The position numbers were made by a program, and so were the translations under genes. Shown piece by piece: positions 1-8,203 of a stretch of 64,000 bases of DNA. A model generated the notes under the pieces. The model did not search any database. It was not told the DNA's origin and saw only the letters and a program-made list of their open reading frames with translations. Location: contig NZ_JACXXN010000015.1 of assembly GCF_014904695.1 (NCBI RefSeq), positions 86,205 through 150,204 of the forward strand, written 5' to 3'. Position 1 is the stretch's first letter. The number at the start of each line of letters is the position of its first letter. This DNA is from Nostoc sp. MG11 (GTDB lineage: Bacteria > Cyanobacteriota > Cyanobacteriia > Cyanobacteriales > Nostocaceae).

Positions 1-153
1 TGAAAGTTCCCCAATCTGCCCCTGTTCAAAATCCACGCAAATCGGTACACAGCGATCGCCCAAAACAGCACATTGTGCTAAAGTCCAGCGGTTCTCTTCG
101 ATCCTCATCTGTCCAAACTCAGCATCGTAGTAACTTCTTGGGGGTTTCATCAT
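1..153 (-). CDS. hypothetical protein, 5' end only (runs off window)
   Basis: An open frame reads leftward off the window edge, giving about 51 residues beginning MMKPPRSYYDAEFG. Two ATG codons lie side by side (153 and 150), just after a GGAG on the coding strand, so the start is approximate. I do not recognise the family. The part seen is hydrophilic, with no signal peptide or membrane segment. Nothing in the neighbourhood suggests a function. Confidence 0.4.
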   Translation of the reverse strand, partial: MMKPPRSYYDAEFGQMRIEENRWTLAQCAVLGDRCVPICVDFEQGQIGELS

Positions 154-374
154 CTCCAGCTACTACCTTTATTCATCAAAATCATGAAAAAATATGTTGA
201 TTTTTGTTCATAGTTACATATTATTGGTCATCAGAAAATTGGATTAGAAACCCCGTCATACACACGAAGTTGAGGACGGCTTTATAATAATCTAGCAAGG
301 ATTGGCAAGTGTTTGGTACTTTCGTCCTTTCCATTACCTTTGCACAACATCTTTGACGATTCTGCCTGTGGGAA

Positions 375-698
375 CTTTGCCACAGTGCCTTAGCCCTACA
401 GCAACACCTCCGAAAATCCCCGGCTATCCCCGCATACCTAAAACACCACGACCATTGGGTTTTTACCAATAAACAGTCGGGCAATATCCAGCATCTCATC
501 AAACACGAGAAAACTCGGATAGTGAGACATATCAAGGTGCAAGCAGAACGCAGTCCTTATGATGGAGATTTGGTTTACTGGAGTACGAGAATGGGCAGAC
601 ATCCAGAAGTTAAACCAGAAATAGCTATACTTCTGAAGAAACAAAAGGGTAAATGCTCTGAATGCGGACTGTATTTCCAAGATGAAGATTGTGTATAA
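375..698 (+). pseudogene. C-terminal remnant of a group II intron reverse transcriptase/maturase
   Basis: A start-less open frame ending with TAA at 696-698 translates to the region between the maturase X domain and the HNH endonuclease of group II intron-encoded proteins. Recognisable pieces are HHDHWVF, KHEKTRIVRHIKV, SPYDGDLVYWSTRMGRHPE and KGKCSECGLYF. It stops just where the rest of the HNH domain should follow (the usual EVDHI is missing). The reverse transcriptase domain is absent upstream. I see no intact intron domain V beside it. It is a dead fragment. Family identity is by remembered motif similarity, so moderately sure. Confidence 0.7.
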
Positions 699-803
699 AG
701 AATATATTGTTTTTAGTTAGCAACACTCATGGTGATAGTATTTGCATAAATAATTTTACACAGAATAAATAATACTTTATATCGTAACATTGTTGGAGAT
801 TTC

Positions 804-2534
804 ATGGTTGCGTCTCTGGGACTAAGATACATTGCAGTTTTCACTTTTTGTATTTTTACTTTACCTTGTCTATCTTTTACTGCATTAGCTCAGTCTACGC
901 CACCAGCAGGAGTTACAATTCCCCCTCAGACACCAGACACGGTTGACCAAACCACTCCCAAGCCAACACAATCACCAACTCCTCCCTCTATCAAACCATC
1001 TCCTCCACGTATCCTGACTCCTCCTCAAAATCCTCCTGATACTACTTTTCCATTGGGTGAAAGTTTTTTAGTCAAAAAAATCGAAGTTCTGGGAAATACT
1101 GTTTTAATTGAAGAAATTACTAAATTAAAACACTCACTGGAGAATAAACAAGTAACTTTTGCAGACTTGATTCAACTGCGATCGCAAATCACAGAACTAT
1201 ACATCAAAAACGGTTACATCAACAGCGGCGCATTTTTGCCAAGTAATCAAATTATCGACAAAAATGGTGCTGTGGTGCAAATCCAGATAGTCGAAGGAGA
1301 ACTAGAGGATATTGTAATCAGCGGTTTAACTAGTTTACAACCAGGATATGTGCGCTCGCGTCTACAAAGAGCAGCCACTACACCATTAAACCAGAAACGT
1401 TTGGAAGAAGCGCTACAACTATTACAACTCGACCCTTTAATTCAACGAGTCAACGCAGAGTTAATTGCGGGTAGCAGTCCCGGACAGAATATCTTACAGG
1501 TGAAAATTACCCAAGCACCCGCCTTTTATGCTGGAGTGTTTGTAGATAATAATCAATCTCCCAGCATTGGTTCTACTGAAGCTGGAGTATTTATTGCCCA
1601 TGATAACTTGTTGGGTTTTGGCGATCGCTTCAGTGCTGAATATAGTATTACTTCTGGACTCAATCTATATGATATTAACTACACTGTTCCCGTGAATAGT
1701 CTCAATGGAACTGTCAGCCTGAGAGTCAATAATGGCGACAGTCGCATCATAGAACCTGAATTCCGCGACTTAGATATTAGAAGCGAAACACAAACTTATT
1801 CAGTAGCGTTGCGTCAGCCTTTATATAGGTCGCCTCAAACGGAATTCGCTGTTGGTTTAGCTTTAGATTTACGTCGCAGTCAAACTTTTCTACTTGATGA
1901 TATTCCCTTCTCTTTTTCCCAAGGCCCAGAAAATGGCGAATCAAAGGTTACAGTAATTCGATTTTCTCAAGATTGGGTAGACCGTAATGCCACTAGAGTT
2001 TTAGCAGCGCGATCGCAATTTAGTCTGGGTATTGGTGCGTTTGATGCTACGGTGAACTCTTCAGGTACTGACGGTAGATTTTTTGCATGGTTAGGACAAT
2101 TTCAATGGGTGCAGCGCTTATCACCACGAACTTTACTGCTAACGCGAGTCAATGCACAATTAACCCCAGATTTGTTGCTATCGCTGGAAAGATTTAGTCT
2201 TGGGGGAGTAGATACGGTGCGGGGATATCGCCAAAATCAGTCTGTTGCTGATAATGGCATCACCGCTTCAGCTGAAGTTCGGATTCCATTGACATCTAAC
2301 TCTAATACCTTACAGCTAGCACCTTTTTTTGATATTGGTACGGCTTGGAATAACCGCCAAACAAATCCAGATCCGCAAACTATTGCTTCTTTAGGTTTAG
2401 GTTTGCTCTGGCAGCCGAGTCGTGATTTGAACTTACGTTTAGATTATGGTATTCCCTTGATCGGAGTTGATAATCCTGGAAACACGCTGCAAGATAATGG
2501 TCTTTACTTTTCGTTGCGATATCAGCCGTTTTAA
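804..2534 (+). CDS. ShlB/FhaC/HecB-type two-partner secretion outer-membrane transporter (TpsB)
   Basis: 576 residues, a normal TpsB length. A signal peptide (ending near ALAQ, residue 30) is followed by a proline-rich linker (30-75), a POTRA region (about 80-240, including LGNTVLIEEI and the typical YIKNGYINSGAFLP), and a beta-barrel with the conserved end motif LGLGLLWQPSRDLNLRLDYGIPL. Proteins of this family export a large TpsA exoprotein across the outer membrane. The likely partner is the TpsA gene at 12129-16187, about 10 kb away and on the other strand, which is an unusual spacing because partners are often adjacent. GGAG at 794-797 supports the ATG at 804. Confident in the family; the pairing is inferred. 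Confidence 0.93.
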   Translation: MVASLGLRYIAVFTFCIFTLPCLSFTALAQSTPPAGVTIPPQTPDTVDQTTPKPTQSPTPPSIKPSPPRILTPPQNPPDTTFPLGESFLVKKIEVLGNTVLIEEITKLKHSLENKQVTFADLIQLRSQITELYIKNGYINSGAFLPSNQIIDKNGAVVQIQIVEGELEDIVISGLTSLQPGYVRSRLQRAATTPLNQKRLEEALQLLQLDPLIQRVNAELIAGSSPGQNILQVKITQAPAFYAGVFVDNNQSPSIGSTEAGVFIAHDNLLGFGDRFSAEYSITSGLNLYDINYTVPVNSLNGTVSLRVNNGDSRIIEPEFRDLDIRSETQTYSVALRQPLYRSPQTEFAVGLALDLRRSQTFLLDDIPFSFSQGPENGESKVTVIRFSQDWVDRNATRVLAARSQFSLGIGAFDATVNSSGTDGRFFAWLGQFQWVQRLSPRTLLLTRVNAQLTPDLLLSLERFSLGGVDTVRGYRQNQSVADNGITASAEVRIPLTSNSNTLQLAPFFDIGTAWNNRQTNPDPQTIASLGLGLLWQPSRDLNLRLDYGIPLIGVDNPGNTLQDNGLYFSLRYQPF

Positions 2535-2683
2535 GTGTTTAAAGTCTTCAAAAAATTGCCAGACTATTTATTGTCATCTAATTTCAGTAGTTTTGATAAT
2601 AGCCATCCATGTTCAAAAGTTGATTTGAGTACCATTGGGGTTATCTTTAATAAACATTTGCCAATGGCAGAGGCATTAGCCTC

Positions 2684-2812
2684 TTAAATCTTGACTTCTG
2701 GAATAGCTTCTAAATTGACCATTGACGATAACTCAGGAATGAGTATGTTTGATTGTGATTTGTTATCTGGAGATTGAGTCAGTAGTTTAATTAACCATTT
2801 TTCAGTCTGCAT
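2684..2812 (-). CDS. possible small protein (42 aa)
   Basis: A 42-codon frame with a textbook ribosome binding site (AAAAAGGAG, 6 nt before the ATG at 2812-2810). The product begins MQTEKWLIKLLTQSPDN and ends EAIPEVKI. It is leader-like: a short amphipathic start followed by a polar tail. A small hairpin (GAGGC-TAAT-GCCTC) lies immediately after the stop and could terminate it. It fills most of the otherwise empty gap between tpsB and the next genes. Not recognised; it might be a real small protein or a remnant. Confidence 0.35.
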   Translation of the reverse strand: MQTEKWLIKLLTQSPDNKSQSNILIPELSSMVNLEAIPEVKI

Positions 2813-2874
2813 CTGCTCCTTTTTATTCCAGCGTACATTTAATCTTGCGTCGGATTCTGGCTGGGGGAGGTGAA

Positions 2875-3078
2875 ATGCACTTTTACTGTGAACAGGCGTT
2901 GCTAGAAGATGGCAGTCAGCAGAGCAATATTAGGTCGCATCGTTTTAGACCTGATACACAACAGATAATCTATGAGTCTATGGTTAATCTGCGTCCCCGA
3001 CAGAATCGTTCAATGGAAATTATCGACGTTAAGATTAGAGAACAGGTTGCCGCAATTATTATGGAGTTTTTGGGATGA
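2875..3078 (+). CDS. hypothetical protein (67 aa)
   Basis: Start chosen at the ATG 2875 because a strong GGGGGAGG sits 5 nt upstream; an upstream TTG at 2845 would add ten residues but has no such site. The product is a soluble 67-residue protein rich in Arg/Gln, with no recognisable domain. Its stop overlaps the start of the next gene (ATGA at 3075-3078), so the two are probably translated together. It forms a three-gene cluster with the genes at 3075 and 3444. Confidence 0.55.
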   Translation: MHFYCEQALLEDGSQQSNIRSHRFRPDTQQIIYESMVNLRPRQNRSMEIIDVKIREQVAAIIMEFLG

Positions 3079-3437
3079 ATAGTGGCTTAACTTATGAGCA
3101 AGAAGCCTTTGTGCAAGATAGTATCCCTGTTAGATTGGGAAAATTGGCAACTAATTTAGCACAGATAAGTCAACTTTTCAGTGATTATACGCATGATGAT
3201 GTGGTCAAAAGCCTGATTAGAGAGACTATGTATTTTATTGAGTGGATAGGCCCAGATATAGATATTGACAATGCTTTTGAGTTAGCAAACTTAGGAAGGT
3301 TTCTCACACGCTGGCTGTTTAACTGGGAACAAGCCTGGAATAATATAGAAGCTAAAAACCAGATTATTCAAGAACTTGGTATTTGGTCAGACAGTGTTTT
3401 GCAAATGTCAAAATTACCTGCTGTACAACAATCCTAA
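3075..3437 (+). CDS. hypothetical protein (120 aa)
   Basis: Soluble, largely helical-looking protein (for example ETMYFIEWIGPDIDIDNAFEL and WLFNWEQAWNNIEAKNQII) with no signal peptide or membrane segment. It overlaps the preceding gene by 4 bp and is followed 6 bp later by another small gene, so the three probably form one operon. I do not recognise the family. Function unknown. Confidence 0.6.
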   Translation: MNSGLTYEQEAFVQDSIPVRLGKLATNLAQISQLFSDYTHDDVVKSLIRETMYFIEWIGPDIDIDNAFELANLGRFLTRWLFNWEQAWNNIEAKNQIIQELGIWSDSVLQMSKLPAVQQS

Positions 3438-3443
3438 CTGATA

Positions 3444-3791
3444 ATGACTCAATCCCAACCTCCATTACCACAACCCAAACTCGAAGGAGCTGGTATTACC
3501 TCTGACCAGTATTTTGAATTTACTCCAGAAAAACTAGAACTGAGTAACGGATATTTGGATTATGGTGGACAAGACCAACTTGGGTTTCATTTGTCTGTTC
3601 TCACCAACATGGGATTGTTGACAGCAGTTCGATATACAAATTTGTCACTGTGGCTAGAAGCGCTCAAAGGTGTAGTAAGGGAAAAACTACCGACTGTCAA
3701 CGCCCAACCAGAAGTAGCAGAAGCAATGCTCAATCGATTTAATCGGGCGATCGCAGACTTGGAGGCAGTGATTGAGTATCTGGGACAATAA
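3444..3791 (+). CDS. hypothetical protein (115 aa)
   Basis: Third gene of the small operon. The N-terminus is proline-rich and polar (MTQSQPPLPQPKLEGAG); the rest is a small soluble domain (EKLELSNGYLDYGG then a helical C-terminus). No known domain recognised. The gene ends 62 bp before the tail of the convergent broken helicase. Confidence 0.6.
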   Translation: MTQSQPPLPQPKLEGAGITSDQYFEFTPEKLELSNGYLDYGGQDQLGFHLSVLTNMGLLTAVRYTNLSLWLEALKGVVREKLPTVNAQPEVAEAMLNRFNRAIADLEAVIEYLGQ

Positions 3792-3853
3792 AATCTGGAA
3801 GTTGAGCGATGTCTACGACGATGCTCGTGTCAAACATCAGGTGTAGCGATGGG

Positions 3854-4525
3854 CTACGCGATCGCATCTAACAACAGTAATCCCATTTGCTTCAATAAAG
3901 CAATGTTACCATCAGGGCAACCATGTTGAATTAGGCACTTTGCACAGCCAGTATTGCAATTGCAATCTAGTGCGTAGGCGTAGCCCGCCGCAGGCATCGC
4001 TCTAGCAGCACTAGCAAGTTTTGGCAAATGCTTAAACACAGCTTCAGCCGCACCATTACCACCATCACTGGTATCATAGAAATAGCCTGTGTAATTGTTA
4101 TTTTCCCCTAACTCCTTCACTACTGTAAAATTTACCTGTTTTGGGTCAACTCTAGCCACCAGCTGTAACGCTCTCATAATTTGATGCCCAAAGCTATGGA
4201 TAGCAATCAAGGTACTGGAATATTCCCATAGCTGTTGATAGCCTGGTGGAATCGGTTCTCCACTGCGGGTTAAATTGGTTCTAGTTTCCAAGGTATTATG
4301 CTGGAGGTATTCCCGCGCACTTGAGTTAATCGCTACTTTGACCATTGGTGCTGAAAATTGAGTACGGAAAGGCTGCTCAAACTTTTCTTCTGACAGGGTT
4401 TTCACAATTACAGCTTTGCGTGTGAGTTTGCTACAAAGTGGACAACGACGTTCTTTAGGTAGCAGTTCTTTGTAGCCAGAACATATTTGCGCCATAGCTA
4501 CCTGAAAGGGTGTGAGCTTCGTCAA
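3854..4525 (-). pseudogene. C-terminal part of a DEAD/DEAH helicase with MZB (DUF1998) zinc-binding domain, broken gene
   Basis: This frame carries the C-terminal cysteine cluster typical of YprA/MrfA-like helicases: an early CPLC pair (near residue 28) and then DCNCNTGCAKCLIQHGC near the end. It lies out of frame with the N-terminal helicase piece at 4455-5165. The whole second RecA-like domain (motifs IV-VI) is missing, so a large internal deletion with frame change fused DEAH-region DNA to the zinc-domain coding region. The stretch MPAAGYAYA (near residue 180) is encoded by a dispersed repeat that inserted in frame. An isolated zinc-domain product is possible but unlikely to work as a helicase. 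Confidence 0.75.
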
Positions 4526-5165
4526 TCAGCACATAGCGTAATCGCTGATAAAAGTTTGCCCAATGCGCGGATTTCCAGGCTTGCTTGAGTTGAAAGTGGA
4601 TTAATTCTGGTGTGACACCTAAAATATGCGGTTCACTCTTGAGGATTTGTTCTCGTTTTTCTGATTTGACATCTCCAGTGATCATTGCCAGTATAGGTCT
4701 GGATTGTGTGGGTATGGTAGAGAGTAGTTCAGAGATTTTGTGGAACTGGTCTAGTGCTAATGCTCGTAGTCCATAAAATGCTAATGCTCGATGTTCTTCA
4801 TTGATACAACCTTCCAGAATGGCGGGGTATGTGCTGAGAGTTTTGCCACTGGCTGTGGGAGAGGTGAGGATTAAACTTTTACCTTGTCTAATTGCTTGTA
4901 AGGCTTGAAGTTGGTGAGAGTAAAGTTGGGTGATTCCTAATGAGTGAAGTGCTTTAATTAATTTATTTGGTAGGTCATTAGGGATATTTTTCAGATTAGG
5001 TTCTTTGGCAGAGATAGTCTGTTGCCATAGTAAATCTTCACCTAGAAATTCAGCAATATCTGTTGGTTCAGTAGGATGGTTATTTGAGTTGGAATTTTCT
5101 GTAATGGGTGTACGAGGTGGTGTCCAAAAGCTTTGTAGTAAGGCACTATAATTGGGCGTGTTCAT
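4455..5165 (-). pseudogene. N-terminal part of a DEAD/DEAH box helicase, broken gene
   Basis: The frame contains the first RecA-like domain of a superfamily 2 helicase: a Q-motif-like LYSHQLQALQAI (81-92), Walker A TASGKT (104-109) and the DEAH box in VLIDEAHTLSGSYGAN (212-227). Coding stops soon after the DEAH box, because the reading frame runs into DNA that belongs to the C-terminal zinc domain. The helicase C domain is absent, so ATP-driven unwinding is not expected. Related full-length proteins are the MrfA/YprA repair helicases and DrmA-like defence helicases; I cannot tell which the parent was. Confidence 0.75.
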
Positions 5166-5329
5166 GGCGGTGTTTTTCGCTCATTGCCCTAAAAAATCCC
5201 CCATTGGGGGAGTGATATTAAATTAGGATAGGTGGTACGGAATTTTCGATAAAAAAATTGCGGCTAACCGTACACAAGTTGATTATGTATTATTTAGACT
5301 GGAGAAAACAAAAATACACATAGCAATAT

Positions 5330-5572
5330 ATGAATAAAATCCATTTGAATACGAATAATTACAAAAACGTAAGAATCGAAATATACCAAGAGGCCATTGG
5401 TAGTAATTTGCGTTTAACATATGAACTTATAAACGCCAAAGGTCAAACTATCGAGCATTATATAAGCGGTTTTACAAACATGAATTACCGACGAGATCAC
5501 CAAGATATACTGATCAGAGATGCTCGTGAAGTTATTGATTCCCTTATTAAAACGGAAGACCCTGGTATTTAA
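5330..5572 (+). CDS. hypothetical protein (80 aa)
   Basis: Small soluble protein beginning MNKIHLNTNNYKNVRIEIY, with alternating beta-like and polar residues and a helical C-terminus (DAREVIDSLIKTED). No known domain recognised and no clear ribosome binding site. Followed 82 bp later by another small gene on the same strand. Confidence 0.45.
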   Translation: MNKIHLNTNNYKNVRIEIYQEAIGSNLRLTYELINAKGQTIEHYISGFTNMNYRRDHQDILIRDAREVIDSLIKTEDPGI

Positions 5573-5654
5573 GTTACACTGGTATCTATCAGCAATTAAG
5601 TATTAAAACTTCGTTATATTAGCAACCCAATCTATAGGATTAAAAATATAAAAA

Positions 5655-5858
5655 ATGAAAACTTGCGTTGTTCTAGGAGATTTATCGTCTGATTTATCGA
5701 GTGAGAACTATCCTACCGTACCTGTGTGTGATGATTGTTTTGCAGAGTGCAGTGACAGTGAAAGGATAATACATAGTGACGATTTTGACCCAGTGCTTGG
5801 GAATTCTTGCCACTATTGTGGAAAGTTCAAAGAAGAAGAAGAAAATGAACAGTGCTGA
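5655..5858 (+). CDS. hypothetical small protein with two CxxC pairs
   Basis: 67 residues. Two Cys pairs, CDDC (about 25-28) and CHYC (about 52-55), are spaced as in small zinc-ribbon proteins, and the C-terminus is strongly acidic (KEEEENEQC). It is probably a small metal-binding protein. Whether it binds nucleic acid or protein cannot be said. A strong hairpin terminator follows at 5905-5943. Confidence 0.5.
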   Translation: MKTCVVLGDLSSDLSSENYPTVPVCDDCFAECSDSERIIHSDDFDPVLGNSCHYCGKFKEEEENEQC

Positions 5859-5904
5859 AACAGGCTGCAAGTTGACACAATACTGTTAATTAATTCTTAG
5901 TAAA

Positions 5905-5943
5905 AAAAATACCCCGATATGCCCTTGATATCGAGGTATTTTT
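5905..5943. terminator. bidirectional hairpin terminator
   Basis: A near-perfect inverted repeat, AAATACCCCGATAT pairing with ATATCGAGGTATTTT around a short loop. It is flanked by A-rich sequence on the left and T-rich on the right, so it can serve both the small gene ending at 5858 and the convergent acetyltransferase ending at 6016. Confidence 0.7.
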
Positions 5944-6015
5944 AAGTGGATTTTCCTGTCATGATATATATGACATTACCGGACTATTTTCTTGCTTACC
6001 TGTTTTTTCAAAACC

Positions 6016-6492
6016 TTACCTCTTAACGTTGTCATCATATTTAATCATTACGCAATATTTATGATTGTCCTGGATATCTTCTTTCTGTAATTTAAAACCA
6101 AGATTTATATAGAAATTATAAGCATTTTGATTTTCCTTAAAAACTGCTAGCCTGTATGGTGGTTTACATTCAGAAAATACTTGGTTGAATAATTCTGTAC
6201 CGTAGCCTTTCTTTTGATATGCTTCTAAAACATAAATAGAAACTATTTTCGTTTCGGTGGAAAATTCACGGACAGATGTAAAACCCACTATCTTGTCGTC
6301 TTTATAAATAACCCATACTTTAATAGTATATTCTGTATTTTGACGTTCACATAATTCTTTTTTAGTATCATCCTTAAATTTTCTAAGTTCTTTTTGTGAT
6401 AGAAAGGTATGAGATTTTTGAATTTCTTCTTCTGAAATACGTAAAAGAAAGCTCAAATCTTTATCTTCATATTCTTTGATTTTTCTATTCAT
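6016..6492 (-). CDS. GNAT family N-acetyltransferase
   Basis: 158 residues, the usual GNAT size. Motif A, which binds the acetyl-CoA pyrophosphate, is visible as VLEAYQKKGYGTELFNQVF (about 103-121), preceded by the beta strand IVSIYVL and followed by the motif B region NAYNFYINLGFKL. The protein likely acetylates a small molecule or a protein amine in the cytoplasm; the substrate is unknown. It is AT-rich and lysine-rich compared with the housekeeping genes here, which may indicate transfer. It is not near the microviridin genes, so there is no reason to call it MdnD. Confidence 0.85.
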   Translation of the reverse strand: MNRKIKEYEDKDLSFLLRISEEEIQKSHTFLSQKELRKFKDDTKKELCERQNTEYTIKVWVIYKDDKIVGFTSVREFSTETKIVSIYVLEAYQKKGYGTELFNQVFSECKPPYRLAVFKENQNAYNFYINLGFKLQKEDIQDNHKYCVMIKYDDNVKR

Positions 6493-6636
6493 AAGTTACT
6501 TATCCTTTCTAGTATTTTCTAAAGTTTTAGGGGTCACTGTTCCGAAATAGGAATTTTGTACGACACTAAGGGCATTAAGCCGAGAACCGTATGAGAACAA
6601 AACTCTTGACTGAAAATCATTGATTTTTCATCATCT

Positions 6637-8184
6637 TTATGACCTAGCGGCGCGAACAGTAGATAATTGCGCCTCTCCATAAATATACTGCCCTAAAGCA
6701 TTAGCTTGGCGAGAAGGTGCAGCTAAATAGGCATTGATATTGGCTTCTTTTAGCAGACGTTGCACATCTTCCCAAAAAAAATCTCCGCCCCCACCTGTAA
6801 TGATTACATTTGTTACCCTGTTAATTATCCAATCTTCTTGCTCATCTAACCAAGCAAGGATACGAGAGCAAATTTCGCGAGAAAACTGCTCTATGAGGTT
6901 GGGGAGAAAATCATCTAGGTTGGTGGCTTTACTAGCACCTTTAGGACGATAGAAGCGTTCTCCCTTGGGTTTGGTGATAGCAGAAATTAATGCTAACGAC
7001 TGACTATCTGCACCTTCAATTTCAGCAGCCATCAATTCATATAATCGGTTCATACCAAAGGATTCACTCTTAGAAGCATCTCTAACAAAGCGAAAATTAT
7101 TTAGCATGAGCATATTAATGTTTTCATAACCAATATCAATAATAGTCACGGTATTTTTGGTAAAATCAGGAACATCCCATCTTTTTTTAGGTTGAGCTTC
7201 CTTCCAGAGTAAACTACCATAACCTTCTGGCATTACCAATACCTTAGTAATATTCAAATATACGGATTCGCCACGGAATTTAATTATATGAGGGCTAGCA
7301 ATCATACTAATTAACTGTCTTTTCTCTATCTCAAATTGTTCTGAGGATAAGAAAGGTAAACCTATCACTACGGATATTTCATCTTTGAGTTTAAAGTAGC
7401 CAATTGCAGCTAATACTTTTACTAGCGCATCTTCTACTTTAGATTGACCAACACCGAGATTTGCACCAAATTTAGCCCCTAATTGACCAACAGCATAACC
7501 ATTACCTTTATATTCCAACCATAGATTCATCAAGGGATCAGTAGGTATACTACTATATTTGTATATAGCACCAGTAAAAATTTGTTCAAATGGGATGTGC
7601 TTGACATTGGCTGGAATGAAAACTACACCATTAGGATCTCGGCTAATGCAGGTTTTAGTATAAGTTCTACCTAAATCAACACTGAGAATAATTTTACTAC
7701 TAATATCATTTGGTTTCACCTTGTTGATTGGTGTATTTGCTTCTATTGCTTTTAAAATACGTGCATAGTAGTCATCAGGAACAATAATTAACTCCTCTTT
7801 TAATTGGTAGAAAACTTGGTTAGTTTGTTCCACTGCTATTTGAAATATATTTAAAGCATCTGCTGTTGATTCTCTATCAATCTCCCACATTAAGTAAATG
7901 AGATTTTGTTGCAATCGCACTGCCAAACGCAAACAGTCTTTTTCAACTTCATTTAATGCGTGTTGACGAGTTAAATCATTAATCTGCCTTTTGCTTTCAT
8001 CAGCAAATTCATAATATTTTTTCTCTAAATTTGCGTATTTGTCCGTTAATTCATTTGCAACTTGTCTGTGATGCTTGGCTGCTTGTCTGTCCTTTTCGCC
8101 AGTAGCATGAGCAGTAAAAGCACCTGCAACAGCACCAACCGCCGCCCCTAAAGCACCGAATAGAAGAGGAATTATAAAAATCAT
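6637..8184 (-). CDS. membrane-anchored actin-like (ParM/Hsp70-fold) ATPase
   Basis: 515 residues in three parts. An N-terminal hydrophobic glycine zipper (about 3-24, GALGAAVGAVAGAF) should insert in the membrane. A coiled-coil-like, charged region spans about 30-150. An actin/Hsp70-fold ATPase domain runs from about 164 to the end, with phosphate-1 motif VDLGRTYTKT (169-178), phosphate-2 motif TIIDIG (347-352) and adenosine motif VIITGGGGD (460-468). Similar folds are found in ParM/StbA segregation filaments and in chaperones. It starts 19 bp after the HNH/membrane protein gene, so the two look like one operon. It may sense or assemble at the membrane and control its partner; that is inference. 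Confidence 0.75.
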   Translation of the reverse strand: MIFIIPLLFGALGAAVGAVAGAFTAHATGEKDRQAAKHHRQVANELTDKYANLEKKYYEFADESKRQINDLTRQHALNEVEKDCLRLAVRLQQNLIYLMWEIDRESTADALNIFQIAVEQTNQVFYQLKEELIIVPDDYYARILKAIEANTPINKVKPNDISSKIILSVDLGRTYTKTCISRDPNGVVFIPANVKHIPFEQIFTGAIYKYSSIPTDPLMNLWLEYKGNGYAVGQLGAKFGANLGVGQSKVEDALVKVLAAIGYFKLKDEISVVIGLPFLSSEQFEIEKRQLISMIASPHIIKFRGESVYLNITKVLVMPEGYGSLLWKEAQPKKRWDVPDFTKNTVTIIDIGYENINMLMLNNFRFVRDASKSESFGMNRLYELMAAEIEGADSQSLALISAITKPKGERFYRPKGASKATNLDDFLPNLIEQFSREICSRILAWLDEQEDWIINRVTNVIITGGGGDFFWEDVQRLLKEANINAYLAAPSRQANALGQYIYGEAQLSTVRAARS

Positions 8185-8203
8185 ATAATTTTTGACTAAT
8201 TAT

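Noticed and set aside
221..680. Minus-strand open frames over the maturase remnant
   Set aside because: The plus strand has recognisable maturase motifs in another frame; the minus-strand translations are odd in composition.
6016..6492. GNAT gene as the microviridin acetyltransferase MdnD
   Set aside because: It is 36 kb from the microviridin genes, on the other strand and not especially similar.
6530..6600. Possible group II intron 3' end (CATACGGTTCTCGG on the minus strand)
   Set aside because: Only one side of a domain V-like hairpin is seen; no matching 5' half or GAAA loop could be found.
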